From positions 1,736,001-1,800,000 of the forward strand of contig CAVXIR010000004.1 in the NCBI GenBank assembly GCA_963761975.1: a stretch of DNA of 64,000 bases. Direction: 5' to 3'. Below, piece by piece: positions 7,885 to 17,254 of this stretch (positions are counted from its first letter, which is position 1; every line of letters starts with the position of its first letter). Source of the DNA: JAMQPK01 sp963761975 (GTDB lineage: Bacteria > Acidobacteriota > Vicinamibacteria > Vicinamibacterales > JAMQPK01). The notes below the pieces were generated by a model. That model worked only from the letters and a program-made list of their open reading frames with translations. It did no database searches and had not been told where the DNA came from. Position numbers and translations under genes: made by a program.

Positions 7885-9906
7885 TCATCTCACCTGGAAC
7901 GTGACGGTGCGCGTCGCTGAAATCGGCTTGGGCGAGCTCGAGCGGGCCTCAATGGTCGCCACGAATGAGCCCGTTCCGATTTCCTTGAGTGGAATCCGTG
8001 CCAAGTGACCGAATTGCACGGGCGCTGGCTCAAAGAGTGCCTTATAGACGACGTTTCCCTCCGCCGACTTCACTGTCACCTCGGCGTTGACCTCACCGCC
8101 ATTGGACCGATGATCGTAGATTTCGCCGTACAGCCACAGGTCGCTGTCGAGAACGAACGCGCGATGCGCCACCGGCGGTCCGCCGAAAACATCATCGAGC
8201 AGTTCGTCGGTGCGTGCCGTGTAGATGCGGCGTCCTTCGGTCGACGATACGGCGATACCGCTGAGCGCCAGTGGTTGCTTGTCGAAATCCGGGATGTCGA
8301 TCTCGGTCATCACGCTTCCACGCAACCCGCTGGCCGGCTGCACGGCGCCGACCCAGAAGCGATACGCGCCAGGCGGCACCTCGATTCGCGACACGATGCG
8401 CATGCCGTTGCGGGTTACCTTGGGTGCGGCATCGACGGGAATGTTGAGGTCGATATTCGGCTCGTCGCCGCCAACCGACTTGCCGTTGCGATCGTAGAAG
8501 CCAATCGACAGGCCGATGTTCACGCGGTAGCGTCCGTCCTCGGTCGCCGGCCTCAGCCCCTCGAACGGCATTTCGACGACAACGGCGACTCGAGCTCGGT
8601 TCGCAGCGGACAGGAACGGCGTCGCTGAAACCCGGAGCGGCATTGCGCTCACAGGCAACGGGCTTCGGGCCAGGTCGCGCAGTTGCTCGACGACAGAGGT
8701 TCTTACGGGCGATTCTGTGCCACGGGACTCGCGCGCGGCGAAGTACCCGTTGCGGTGCACGACACGAAGGGCTCTTCGCGCAACGGTCACCTGATTGCGT
8801 CTGAACTTACCGTCAGTTCGACTATTCGTCGAGTGATACCCCAGAAGATAGTACGAGCTGGCGTCGTGCACGATTCGCTCGAATCCACGTTGGAGATCGT
8901 TCGTGTTCACGACGGCAAGGCCGCCGCTTTCTTCGGCGAGATACCGGGCGCCGTCGAGCGGTCCTCGGAATTTCCGCTGCATCTCTTGAAAGGCCGCCCG
9001 GGCGGCTGCCCCGTTTGAAGCCTCGGTGTACCCGTCCTTGGTAAGCGTTGCATTGGGATTGCTGTTCTCTGCCCGTGACCGCCGCGACGTGTCGAGCCCC
9101 TTCGGATCGAGGACGTAGATACTCACGTCAGACTGCATTGTGACACGCAGCGCGTGCTGGAGGGGTTCGCGGCAATCGTTACTCGCAAGCGAACATATCG
9201 GAGAGGAGGTTATCAGCACGAGCGACTTTCGCCGGCCCTGTATCGAGCCGAGCCACTCCGCCATTCTGGTGATTCCATTGAGGGTCTGCTGACGTCGCAG
9301 CGCTGCGATATCGCCCAGGACCGGCTCTGTCTCAGGCATCTCCATTTGCGTGTCATCATCACGGTCGCCTATGAACCGGTCGACCGCGTCGTGCAGCAGT
9401 TGCCGATTTCGCGTGAAGTTCTGAGAGCGTGCTCCACCGACAATGGCGATCGCCGCGAGATCGTTCGCGCTCAGCCGCTCGCGGATGAAGCCGTGCATCA
9501 GGTTCCGCACTTTGAGCGTATCGCCGGCTTCTGCGCTGAAGTCGTCCAGCACGAACAAATACGCCCGTCCGTCGACCTGTGGCGCTTCGTTGGAGGCTAC
9601 TGCGTCGAGCTGCGCAATCGGCGCGGCCGGCACGGTCGAGTCTGCTCGAATGAATGGAATGTCTACAGCGCTAAAGGCGCTGATCGTTTGCGGCTTGCCG
9701 TCTTCGAGGACTTGAAAGTCGGTCTGCGTGAGCCCTGACACGAACTGACCGTCCGCGTCGAGCACGCGCACGGGCAACTGGACGTAGTTGATTTCCGAGC
9801 GGAACGTCGGCGTCGGCGTGGCAACATCCTGCGCACCCACGACGGCCGCGGCGATTGCAGCGATCGCGAGAATGACCGACGCTCGCAGGTTGTCACACAA
9901 TCGCAT
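7885..9906 (-). CDS. VWFA-related acidobacterial-domain protein (paralogue 1)
   Basis: A signal peptide (residues about 1-26) is followed by the family opening FRSEINYVQLPVRVLDADGQ and FVSGLTQTDFQVLEDGKPQ, then a von Willebrand A-like domain with FVLDDFSAEAGD in the place of the metal site and GRRKSLVLITSS. The 673-residue protein is exported; function of this family is unknown, with adhesion or envelope roles proposed by fold only. It begins 3 bp after the stop of its paralogue, so the two are tandem duplicates in one transcript. The MIDAS-like site is incomplete (DDFSA rather than DxSxS). Confidence 0.85.
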   Translation of the reverse strand: MRLCDNLRASVILAIAAIAAAVVGAQDVATPTPTFRSEINYVQLPVRVLDADGQFVSGLTQTDFQVLEDGKPQTISAFSAVDIPFIRADSTVPAAPIAQLDAVASNEAPQVDGRAYLFVLDDFSAEAGDTLKVRNLMHGFIRERLSANDLAAIAIVGGARSQNFTRNRQLLHDAVDRFIGDRDDDTQMEMPETEPVLGDIAALRRQQTLNGITRMAEWLGSIQGRRKSLVLITSSPICSLASNDCREPLQHALRVTMQSDVSIYVLDPKGLDTSRRSRAENSNPNATLTKDGYTEASNGAAARAAFQEMQRKFRGPLDGARYLAEESGGLAVVNTNDLQRGFERIVHDASSYYLLGYHSTNSRTDGKFRRNQVTVARRALRVVHRNGYFAARESRGTESPVRTSVVEQLRDLARSPLPVSAMPLRVSATPFLSAANRARVAVVVEMPFEGLRPATEDGRYRVNIGLSIGFYDRNGKSVGGDEPNIDLNIPVDAAPKVTRNGMRIVSRIEVPPGAYRFWVGAVQPASGLRGSVMTEIDIPDFDKQPLALSGIAVSSTEGRRIYTARTDELLDDVFGGPPVAHRAFVLDSDLWLYGEIYDHRSNGGEVNAEVTVKSAEGNVVYKALFEPAPVQFGHLARIPLKEIGTGSFVATIEARSSSPKPISATRTVTFQVR

Positions 9907-9909
9907 TGT

Positions 9910-11868
9910 TTACCTGACGCTGAAAGCGACGTTCCGCGCAGCGGACACGCGCTTTGGTGCCAGCGAGATCGCCTCGACAGTCGCAATGTAGGATCCCTGG
10001 ACGAAGTTGTTCAGAGGGATGCGCGCGAGACGTCCAAAGGGATGCGATGTCGTTTCGAAAGGCGCCCGATGCACGACTGTGCCGTCCCGCGACTTCACCG
10101 TCACGTCGGCGGTGACGGGACCGGACTTGGTGCGGTTGTCGTAGATCTCGGCGTACAGTGTGAGAACCGTGTCAGGGTCGAACTGACGAGGCACGACGGG
10201 TGGCCCGCCGAGCTTCTGCTCGAGCAGGTCATCACGATACACGGTATGCATGCGGTCTACCGCATCAGCGGAGACAGCGACGCCGCTAAGCATCAGCGAT
10301 CGACGGCGGAAATCAGGGATGGCGACATCGGTCAGCACGCTCCCTCGCATACCGCTCGGCGTCTGCACGGCGCCGGCCCACAGCAGATACGCACCACTCG
10401 GAAGAGGAATCCGCGACACCGCACGAACCCCCTGAGCCGTCCACTCGGTCTGAATCGGAAGGTCGAGCTCGACATTAGGGTCGGCATCGCCGACCGATTC
10501 GCCGTCGCGATTGTAGAAACCGACGGAGACACGGATGTTGAGACGACGCCGCCCATCTTCCTCGACGAACTTCAGCGTAGCGGCAGGCATCTCGACCACG
10601 ACGAGGGCATTCGCTGAGCCGTCTGCGGCACGGAACGGCGCTGCGGCAACGCGAAGCGCCATCGAGCTCACCCCCCAAGGCGAATCAGCGAGCTCCTGTA
10701 ATTGATCCTCGATCGTTGGATTTTCCGCCGTGCTCCGTCTGGCTCTCGTGCCTGCGAGTGGTCGAGCATTCGCGGCCGCTGCGATATAGCCGCCACGATG
10801 CACCACACGGAGCCCTTTTCGAGAAACCGTCACAACGTTGCGGCGAAGCTTGCCGTCCGTCTTGTTGTTCGTCGAGTAATAGCCGAGCAGGTAATACGAG
10901 CTGTGCTCACGCGCAATGCGCGCGAATCCGGCCGAAAGGCTGTTGGAGTTCACAACAGCGAAGCCGCCGCTCTCCTCCGCGAGATACCTGGCCGCATCAA
11001 ACGGTCCACGAAAAATCACCGGCCAACGGGCAGAGACCCCAGGATCGTCAACCTCTGCCGGTGCGCCGCTCGTTGGAACGGCACCACGGGGATCGATTGT
11101 ATAAATGCTCACATCGGCCATCATGGCGCGACGCAGCGCGTGTCTGGCGCCTTCGAGGCACGTCGACAGCTCCTCCCCAGACGGCCCAATCCGAAACAGA
11201 CCGCAAATGGGGCTCGGGGAGACGAGCACCAGCGCCTTCCGCCTGCCTTTGATCGATCCCATCCGGTCGGCCGCGTCGGCGATGAAATTCAGCGTCCGGT
11301 GTGCGGCAGCTTCTCCGATGTTGTCGGTGGGATCGGCATCGCTCAACAGCCGGTCGATCGCCTCATTCAGCAAGCGGCGGCTTCGGGTGAATGGCTGCCC
11401 CCGCCCAGTGCCAGTCATGACAATCGCCGCAAGATCGTTTGCCTTGAGATAATCGCGGATGAACCCGCGCACGACATGGCGCGTTCGGAGCGACACGGCC
11501 GCCGTCATCGGCTGATTGTCGAGCACGAACACGTACACACGTCCGTCCACCTCGACCGGATCATTTGTCGCGACCGGCTCGAGCGGCAGATCCGGCGTAT
11601 CGAGCACAGCTGATTCGACTGGAACAGGTGGGATTTCGACGGCACTAAACGTCGCGATCGTTTGAGGCACGCCGTCCTCAACGATTGTGAAATCGGACTG
11701 GGTGAGGCCGGGAATGAAATTCCCGCGCGCGTCGAGCACGCGCGCGGGAATCTGCACGTAGTTGATTTCAGAACGGAACGTGGGCGGCGGCTGCTGCTGT
11801 GTGAAAACGGTAACCGTCGCAGCCGCTGCCAGGCCTATTGCGATTTGCCGCGCGCGGTAACCGGCCAT
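9910..11868 (-). CDS. VWFA-related acidobacterial-domain protein (paralogue 2)
   Basis: This 652-residue protein is the upstream twin of the 7885-9906 gene: signal peptide ending in FTQQQ, then FRSEINYVQIPARVLDARGN, LTQSDFTIVEDGVPQ, the VWA-like FVLDNQPMTAAVS and RRKALVLVSPSP segments. Both share the motif SYYLLGYYST near the end of the VWA region and the same C-terminal SAARNVAFSVR-type end. The first 34 bp overlap, in another frame, the end of the aldolase/racemase-like gene, which points to translational coupling. A third, more distant relative lies at 43680-45887. Confidence 0.85.
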   Translation of the reverse strand: MAGYRARQIAIGLAAAATVTVFTQQQPPPTFRSEINYVQIPARVLDARGNFIPGLTQSDFTIVEDGVPQTIATFSAVEIPPVPVESAVLDTPDLPLEPVATNDPVEVDGRVYVFVLDNQPMTAAVSLRTRHVVRGFIRDYLKANDLAAIVMTGTGRGQPFTRSRRLLNEAIDRLLSDADPTDNIGEAAAHRTLNFIADAADRMGSIKGRRKALVLVSPSPICGLFRIGPSGEELSTCLEGARHALRRAMMADVSIYTIDPRGAVPTSGAPAEVDDPGVSARWPVIFRGPFDAARYLAEESGGFAVVNSNSLSAGFARIAREHSSYYLLGYYSTNNKTDGKLRRNVVTVSRKGLRVVHRGGYIAAAANARPLAGTRARRSTAENPTIEDQLQELADSPWGVSSMALRVAAAPFRAADGSANALVVVEMPAATLKFVEEDGRRRLNIRVSVGFYNRDGESVGDADPNVELDLPIQTEWTAQGVRAVSRIPLPSGAYLLWAGAVQTPSGMRGSVLTDVAIPDFRRRSLMLSGVAVSADAVDRMHTVYRDDLLEQKLGGPPVVPRQFDPDTVLTLYAEIYDNRTKSGPVTADVTVKSRDGTVVHRAPFETTSHPFGRLARIPLNNFVQGSYIATVEAISLAPKRVSAARNVAFSVR

Positions 11869-13058
11869 ACAGCCTCGACTCGGTCGTTTCGCACTCCGTA
11901 GAACACGTCATATTCGTTCACAACCGGATCGCAGTGCGGAATGATGAGCTCCAGCTTATCGCCCACCTTGTATGTCTTGCTCGCAGTGTCGTACTGAATC
12001 GAGCCGAACTCGTCCGACCCGGCCGTATACCGGAACCCGGGCTCGCCGATGACGATCGGATCCGGCTTGTTCAGCGTCAGCGCCTTCGTGCCGGCGTCGG
12101 TCGTGATGCGCTTCGGGAAGTAGGTGTTCAGCACCGTCGTCATCACCGTCAACGACGGCGCGAAGTCGGTGAAGATGTCCCCCTTCTCGTTGCCGATCTC
12201 CAGATACTGCGTGTCCATGAAGACGTAGCTGCCGACCTGCACATCGGTAAAGCCCGGCACTTTCGTCATGATGTTGTACGTGCCGGTCCCGCCACCGCTG
12301 AAGATCTCTGTGTTCAGCCCGGATGCTTTCATCCGCTCGAACGTCTTGATCGCATCCTGGTAGCGCGCGAGCGACTGGTCGTGGCGCGCCTGGTACCCCT
12401 TGATGTGCTGCGCGCCGCCGTCATATGCCAGCATGCCGCGGAACTTCAGGTTCGGCAGCTTGTCCAGCATCTGGGCGAGGGCCAGCGCCTGATCGCCGGC
12501 CGGAACTCCACTGCGCGTACCCACCGCGACGTCGACGACGACGTCGGCGGTGATGCCTGCGGCTTTTGCCGCGTCCGACAAATCGCGCGCGTTGTCAGGC
12601 AGGTCGACGGCCTGGATGAAATCGCGATTCTTCTTCCGCAGGTTCATCGCGCGCTGGATCTTCGCCTTGCTGATGTTCGCCGTGGTCATGCAGATCTTCT
12701 GCACGCCGGCCGCATAGAGCGTTTCGGCTTCGCTCAGCTTCGCCGTGCAGATACCGACGGCGCCGGCGGCGATCTGCATTTTCGCGATCTCGGCCGACTT
12801 GTGCGTCTTCGCGTGCGGGCGGGCCCCCACCTTGGTTGCCGCAAGGCTCGTACGCATCGCCGCGATGTTCTGCTCGAGCTTGTCGAGATCGAGCACAAGA
12901 GCCGGTGTGTCGAGATCCCACTTCGACATGCCCTTGCTGGCCTTCATGTCGATGACGTGGGCGCGGCTGTAGCCATAGACTTTTTTGGGAATCCAGAAGG
13001 TCGCTGCGCTCGTGCCGGCCGCGGTGGTCAAAAAATCACGGCGAGATGGCTTCGTCAT
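11835..13058 (-). CDS. Tat-exported D-threonine aldolase / alanine racemase-type PLP-barrel protein
   Basis: The 407-residue product begins with a Tat leader (SRRDFLTTAAGTSAATFW). The barrel domain has LDTPALVLDLDKLEQNI and the PLP-lysine segment RPHAKTHKS, typical of D-threonine aldolase and D-serine dehydratase-like enzymes, and the C-terminal domain ends with the HCDPVVNEYDVFYG metal-region motif (H and D ligands). Export to the periplasm suggests action on D-amino acids outside the cytoplasm. ATG 13058 has a GAGGGAG ribosome site just upstream. It is followed, with overlap, by the VWFA pair, and preceded by a DapB-like dehydrogenase, so four genes may form one unit. Confidence 0.75.
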   Translation of the reverse strand: MTKPSRRDFLTTAAGTSAATFWIPKKVYGYSRAHVIDMKASKGMSKWDLDTPALVLDLDKLEQNIAAMRTSLAATKVGARPHAKTHKSAEIAKMQIAAGAVGICTAKLSEAETLYAAGVQKICMTTANISKAKIQRAMNLRKKNRDFIQAVDLPDNARDLSDAAKAAGITADVVVDVAVGTRSGVPAGDQALALAQMLDKLPNLKFRGMLAYDGGAQHIKGYQARHDQSLARYQDAIKTFERMKASGLNTEIFSGGGTGTYNIMTKVPGFTDVQVGSYVFMDTQYLEIGNEKGDIFTDFAPSLTVMTTVLNTYFPKRITTDAGTKALTLNKPDPIVIGEPGFRYTAGSDEFGSIQYDTASKTYKVGDKLELIIPHCDPVVNEYDVFYGVRNDRVEAVWPVTARGKSQ

Positions 13059-13115
13059 ACTCCCTCGCAATCGTGGAAAGTGAAGCTACATTATAGATGC
13101 GTTGGGTTCCGTCCC

Positions 13116-14114
13116 TCAACGACCGGCGTAATAGGACGGGACCGGCAAATCCTTCATGGTGTGCAGGCCCGGTCTGGCTGAAAGCACCCTTGGTATCGAA
13201 TTGACCACGATCGAGGCAGTCGCCAGGTCGCCGGGAACGCCGCCTGGAATTCGCAATGTGAGGCTCGGCACACCTTGCACTTTCACTTCGTCGTAGGGCT
13301 CGGCCGCGCCAAGATAGGCCTCCATGTGCATCGTGATAATGGCTGTACCGTGCCGGTATCCGACAGCATCCTGAACAATGCCGCTGACATAGCCGGGATC
13401 GACCGCGAGAAACTCGCTGGCGACAGTGGCATCCGCAATCTTCGGCTTTACTTCATCCGTGATGCGATCGAGCTTCCAGCCGAGCGCGGCGGCAATCATG
13501 GAAATCGATTCGGCCAGCCCGACGTGGCGAATCGATCCGCGCTCGAGCTCGCGCCGGAACTGCGCGCGCGAAAGCCCTGCGCCAATCTTCTGCTGAAAGG
13601 GCAGCCGCCGCGTGCGCGCATCCTGAATGCGGGCGACCGAGATCGATTCAATGCGCTCGCATGCAACGGTCAGCGTGATGGGCAGCGCGTCCATCACGAA
13701 CCCCGGGTTCACTCCGGTGGAGAGCACGGCCACTCTGGCTTTTTTTGCCAGCGCGTCGATCTTCCTGCCCAGCGAAGCATTGCGTTTGACCGGATAGCTC
13801 AGCTCTTCGGTCGTCGTCACGATCGGCACCTTCGCCTTGAGCACGCCCTCGATTTGGGGCATGACCGCGCGCAGCGATGAAGATGTGCACAACACCACGA
13901 CGTCGGGTTTCGACCGTCTCATCGCGTTCGGTGCGTCAGGATCGACCTTCACTCGAACGGGCCGTAACAGACCGGCGATTTCGCCGGCATCGCGCCCGAC
14001 CTTTGCCGGATCGACGTCGACGGCACCAACGATGCGGAAGCCGTCACGTGAGACGAGCTGGCGGGCCACCATCGCGCCGATCGGACCGAGTCCGTACAGA
14101 AGCACCCGAATCAC
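13116..14114 (-). CDS. DapB-like NAD(P)-dependent dehydrogenase (2,4-diaminopentanoate dehydrogenase type)
   Basis: The 332-residue protein starts at GTG 14114 with a Rossmann fold LLYGLGPIGAMVARQL and contains TSSSLRAVMPQIE, a TEELSYP segment and the family motif STGVNPGFVMD. Proteins of this kind include 2,4-diaminopentanoate dehydrogenase and related amine dehydrogenases acting on amino acids. It is cytoplasmic by sequence. The substrate cannot be assigned; pairing with a D-amino-acid-type PLP enzyme suggests amino-acid turnover. An in-frame extension to 14210 reaches into the TGGCAGA repeat and is rejected. Confidence 0.7.
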   Translation of the reverse strand: MIRVLLYGLGPIGAMVARQLVSRDGFRIVGAVDVDPAKVGRDAGEIAGLLRPVRVKVDPDAPNAMRRSKPDVVVLCTSSSLRAVMPQIEGVLKAKVPIVTTTEELSYPVKRNASLGRKIDALAKKARVAVLSTGVNPGFVMDALPITLTVACERIESISVARIQDARTRRLPFQQKIGAGLSRAQFRRELERGSIRHVGLAESISMIAAALGWKLDRITDEVKPKIADATVASEFLAVDPGYVSGIVQDAVGYRHGTAIITMHMEAYLGAAEPYDEVKVQGVPSLTLRIPGGVPGDLATASIVVNSIPRVLSARPGLHTMKDLPVPSYYAGR

Positions 14115-14206
14115 AAAAACGAGTATAGGACATCCCTCGGTCCTATAGGATTTTGACCGTGATGCCTTCGCTCGCCGCCTTTCTGTGCCGGTGCAGACAG
14201 TTAAGA

Positions 14207-14270
14207 CCATGGCAGAATGGCAGATGGCAGACGGTACTCTCTGCCATCATCCATCTGCCCTCTGCCATGA
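14207..14270. repeat. TGGCAGA palindromic element, copy 1 (inverted orientation)
   Basis: An inverted repeat built from TGGCAGA and its complement TCTGCCA around a GGTACT-type centre. Its reverse complement matches copy 3 at 30225-30293 almost base for base over about 58 positions, and copy 2 at 20061-20121 closely. The start codon of the M1 peptidase lies at its right edge. Confidence 0.85.
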
Positions 14271-16189
14271 CCAGCCTTACGGCAGCGATTGTGCTGGCGG
14301 GCACCGTTTCTACGGCGGCACAGGCCCTCTCGCCACGCAATGCGAACTACACAATTGACGTGCGATTGGATACGCGTGCTCGGACGCTGACCGCACGCGA
14401 AACGCTTGTGTGGACCAACATCAGCGACGCCCCCGCCAGTGAACTCCAGTTTCACCTGTACTACAACGCATGGCGGAATGCCGATTCGACGTGGATGCGC
14501 GAGCACAGGCTGACCACCTGGTGGCGACTCGCAGGCGCTCGATCCGAAGACTTCGCCGCGATCGACATTTCGAGTTTCAGGATCACCGGAGGCGCTATCG
14601 CTCCTGTCGATCTCACACAAGCCATGCGATTTATCGCGCCGGACGACGGGAACGAGAACGACCGCACGGTGATGGCCGTCACGCTGCCTGCGCCGGTCAG
14701 TCCGGGACAGACCATCACGCTCGACATCGCATTCACGGCGAAGATCCCGCGCACGTTCGCTCGAACCGGTGTCGTCGGCAACTACTACTTTCTCGGTCAA
14801 TGGTTTCCGAAAATCGGCGTGCTCGAACCGACTGGCAAGTGGAACTGCCATCAGTTCCACGTCGGAACCGAATTTTTTTCAGACTTCGGCGTGTACGACG
14901 TGCGCATGACCGTTCCGCGCGGCTGGCCTCTGGGGGCAACCGGCCGCGAGCGCGAGCGCACCGACAATCCGGACGGCACGACGACGCACCGCTACTATCA
15001 AGAGGATGTGCACGATTTCGCCTGGACGACGAGCCCGGATTTCATCGAGCGCCGGCAACGGTTTCAGCATCCCGGGCTGGCGCCGGTCGAGATGAAGCTG
15101 ATGATCCAGCCCGAGCACGACGGTCAGGCCGGCCGGCATTTCGAAGGCACGCGCGCGACGTTGCGTCAATACGGCGAGATGTTCGGCGCCTACCCATACG
15201 GTCATATCACCATCGTCGACCCCGTATGGAACAGCGGAACAGGCGGGATGGAGTATCCGACGCTCTTCACCGTCGGCACGTCATGGCTCATGCCGCGCCG
15301 CGATCCGTATCTCGAAGACACGCTCGTTCACGAAACCGGCCATCAATGGTGGCACGGCATGGTCGCGACCAACGAATTCGAAGATGCGTGGATGGACGAA
15401 GGCATCAATCAGTACGCCAACGCGCGCGTCATGGCCGAGGAATTCCCTGACGGCCGCGAAGTGCGGCGATTCTTCGGCGGCTTCGTGCCATGGGTGCTCG
15501 ACGACGTGCGGTGGGACCGCGTGATGGCGGGCGAGTTTCGCGACGATTACCGCAACAGTCCGATCGTCGATATTCCGTCCACACCTTCGTTCAGGTACTG
15601 GCCGCGCACATCCGGACCGATGACGTACGCGAAGCCTGCGCTCTGGCTGCACACGCTCGAACGCGCCCTGGGGTGGACCACGATGCAACAAGTGCTCGCG
15701 ACGTTCTTCGAGCGATGGAAGTTCAAGCATCCGCGTCCGGGTGACCTGTTCCAAGTGGCGAACGAAGTCACCGGGAGAGATCTCACACCTTTCTTCGATC
15801 AGGTGTATCGCGGATCCGCCGTCTTCGACTACGGCGTCGACAGCGTGACCAGCACCGCGACGGATGACGGCGAATTCGTCAGCGAGGTCGTCGTGCGCCG
15901 CCACGGCGATGGCATCTTTCCGGTGACGATCCTCGTGACGCTCGCCAACGGCGAACAGCGGCGGTTCGCGTGGGACGGCGGCGGACGCTGGCACCGCGTG
16001 ACGCTCGAGCACGCGAATCGTGCCGTCTCGGCGCAGGTCGATCCCGATCAGATCCTGCTCGTCGACACGAACTTCACGAACAACAGTTTCACCACCGAGC
16101 CGCACACCGGGCGCGCCGCCACGAAATGGGCAGCCACCTGGATGGTGTGGCTGCAGGATCAGCTGCTGGCCTGGGCGTTCTTCGTCTGA
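14267..16189 (+). CDS. M1-family metallopeptidase (aminopeptidase N-like), exported
   Basis: The 640-residue product starts at ATG 14267 with a signal peptide (TSLTAAIVLAGTVSTAAQA). The catalytic zinc motif HETGHQWW with the downstream glutamate in DEGI, and the substrate-binding GGMEYPT segment (GAMEN equivalent), are complete. It should remove N-terminal residues from peptides in the periplasm. Part of the C-terminal helical domain of long M1 enzymes is absent, as in many bacterial short forms. The start codon sits inside the TGGCAGA palindrome and no Shine-Dalgarno is visible; an in-frame GTG at 14153 is the alternative start. Confidence 0.85.
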   Translation: MTSLTAAIVLAGTVSTAAQALSPRNANYTIDVRLDTRARTLTARETLVWTNISDAPASELQFHLYYNAWRNADSTWMREHRLTTWWRLAGARSEDFAAIDISSFRITGGAIAPVDLTQAMRFIAPDDGNENDRTVMAVTLPAPVSPGQTITLDIAFTAKIPRTFARTGVVGNYYFLGQWFPKIGVLEPTGKWNCHQFHVGTEFFSDFGVYDVRMTVPRGWPLGATGRERERTDNPDGTTTHRYYQEDVHDFAWTTSPDFIERRQRFQHPGLAPVEMKLMIQPEHDGQAGRHFEGTRATLRQYGEMFGAYPYGHITIVDPVWNSGTGGMEYPTLFTVGTSWLMPRRDPYLEDTLVHETGHQWWHGMVATNEFEDAWMDEGINQYANARVMAEEFPDGREVRRFFGGFVPWVLDDVRWDRVMAGEFRDDYRNSPIVDIPSTPSFRYWPRTSGPMTYAKPALWLHTLERALGWTTMQQVLATFFERWKFKHPRPGDLFQVANEVTGRDLTPFFDQVYRGSAVFDYGVDSVTSTATDDGEFVSEVVVRRHGDGIFPVTILVTLANGEQRRFAWDGGGRWHRVTLEHANRAVSAQVDPDQILLVDTNFTNNSFTTEPHTGRAATKWAATWMVWLQDQLLAWAFFV

Positions 16190-16192
16190 TCC

Positions 16193-17254
16193 ATGGCAGA
16201 CGAGACAGGGACGGGCCATGAACGCAAGCCGCGGGTCACCTCGGCCCTGGTCGAGGGAATGAGGCTCGTGAATCGTGCGCCGATCATTCTCGTCTGCGTG
16301 TTTCTCGTGACACTCGTGACGGCCCTTCCCTTCTCGCTGATGATGCGAGAGGCGCTGGCGTCGCATTTGGGGAACAGCATGATCGCCGAGCAGGTCGCGC
16401 GCGGCGTCAGTGTGCAATGGTGGTCCGAGTTCATCGCGCAGACCGGACCGGTGGGCCAAACCTTTCAGACATCGATCATCGCGTTTGACGCCGTGCTCGA
16501 CAATCTCAGCAATCTGGCGGATGGCCGAGCGCGCCCATCACCGATTCTGTGGCTCGGCGCCTTCTATTTGCTGTTATGGCTTTTTCTGACCGGAGGCATT
16601 CTCGACCGTTACGCCCGTGCGCGTCCGACGCGCTCGCACGAGTTTTTCAGCGCGTGCGGGATTTACTTTGTGCGCTTCCTGCGGCTGGCGCCAATCGTCG
16701 CCCTCGTGTATTACGTCCTCTTCGCGGTCGTCCACCCGCTTATCTTCGACACGATCTATGGGGAGCTCACACGAGACGTCACGGTCGAACGCACCGCGTT
16801 TTTTGTGCGACTGGCGCTCTATCTCGTGTTCGGCGCCATGCTGGCTATCATCAGCGTCATCTTCGACTACGCCAAGGTGCGTGCGGTGGTAGAAGACCGT
16901 CGCAGCATGATCGGCGCTATCGCCGCCGGCACGAGATTCGTCAGGCGCCACATCAGCGCCATCGCAGCACTCTATCTCCTGAACACCGGTCTGTTCGTGG
17001 CAGTACTCCTGATGTATGCGATCGTCTCGCCGGGCGCCGAATCGTCGGGCGTATGGCTCGGTATCGTCGTTGGTCAGATCTATCTCGCCGCTCGAGTCTG
17101 GGTAAAGCTCGTCTTCCTGGCTTCGGAAACGGCGTTCTTCCAGAGCCGGCTCGCTCACGCCGGCTACATTGCACGCGCGCCGAGTATCCGTCTCGAACCA
17201 CCGATCGTGGAACGAGTCGTATCAGCCGCCGAGCGGTATGAAACACGCTCTTGA
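16193..17254 (+). CDS. Multi-span membrane protein of unknown function
   Basis: The 353-residue protein starts 3 bp after the peptidase stop. It has about six to seven hydrophobic segments, for example APIILVCVFLVTLVTALPFS, ILWLGAFYLLLWLFLTGGIL and LRLAPIVALVYYVLFAVV, interspersed with polar loops. No transporter or enzyme motif is recognised. Its tail overlaps the next gene by 17 bp, so peptidase, membrane protein and glycosyltransferase are probably one transcript. Confidence 0.75.
   Translation: MADETGTGHERKPRVTSALVEGMRLVNRAPIILVCVFLVTLVTALPFSLMMREALASHLGNSMIAEQVARGVSVQWWSEFIAQTGPVGQTFQTSIIAFDAVLDNLSNLADGRARPSPILWLGAFYLLLWLFLTGGILDRYARARPTRSHEFFSACGIYFVRFLRLAPIVALVYYVLFAVVHPLIFDTIYGELTRDVTVERTAFFVRLALYLVFGAMLAIISVIFDYAKVRAVVEDRRSMIGAIAAGTRFVRRHISAIAALYLLNTGLFVAVLLMYAIVSPGAESSGVWLGIVVGQIYLAARVWVKLVFLASETAFFQSRLAHAGYIARAPSIRLEPPIVERVVSAAERYETRS

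Noticed and set aside
7885..11868. Assembly duplication of one VWFA gene
   Set aside because: The two copies differ throughout at protein level, so they are genuine diverged paralogues.
11838..13181. 447-residue plus-strand frame opposite the aldolase/racemase gene
   Set aside because: Arg/His/Val-rich shadow of a well-supported minus-strand gene with no recognisable domain.
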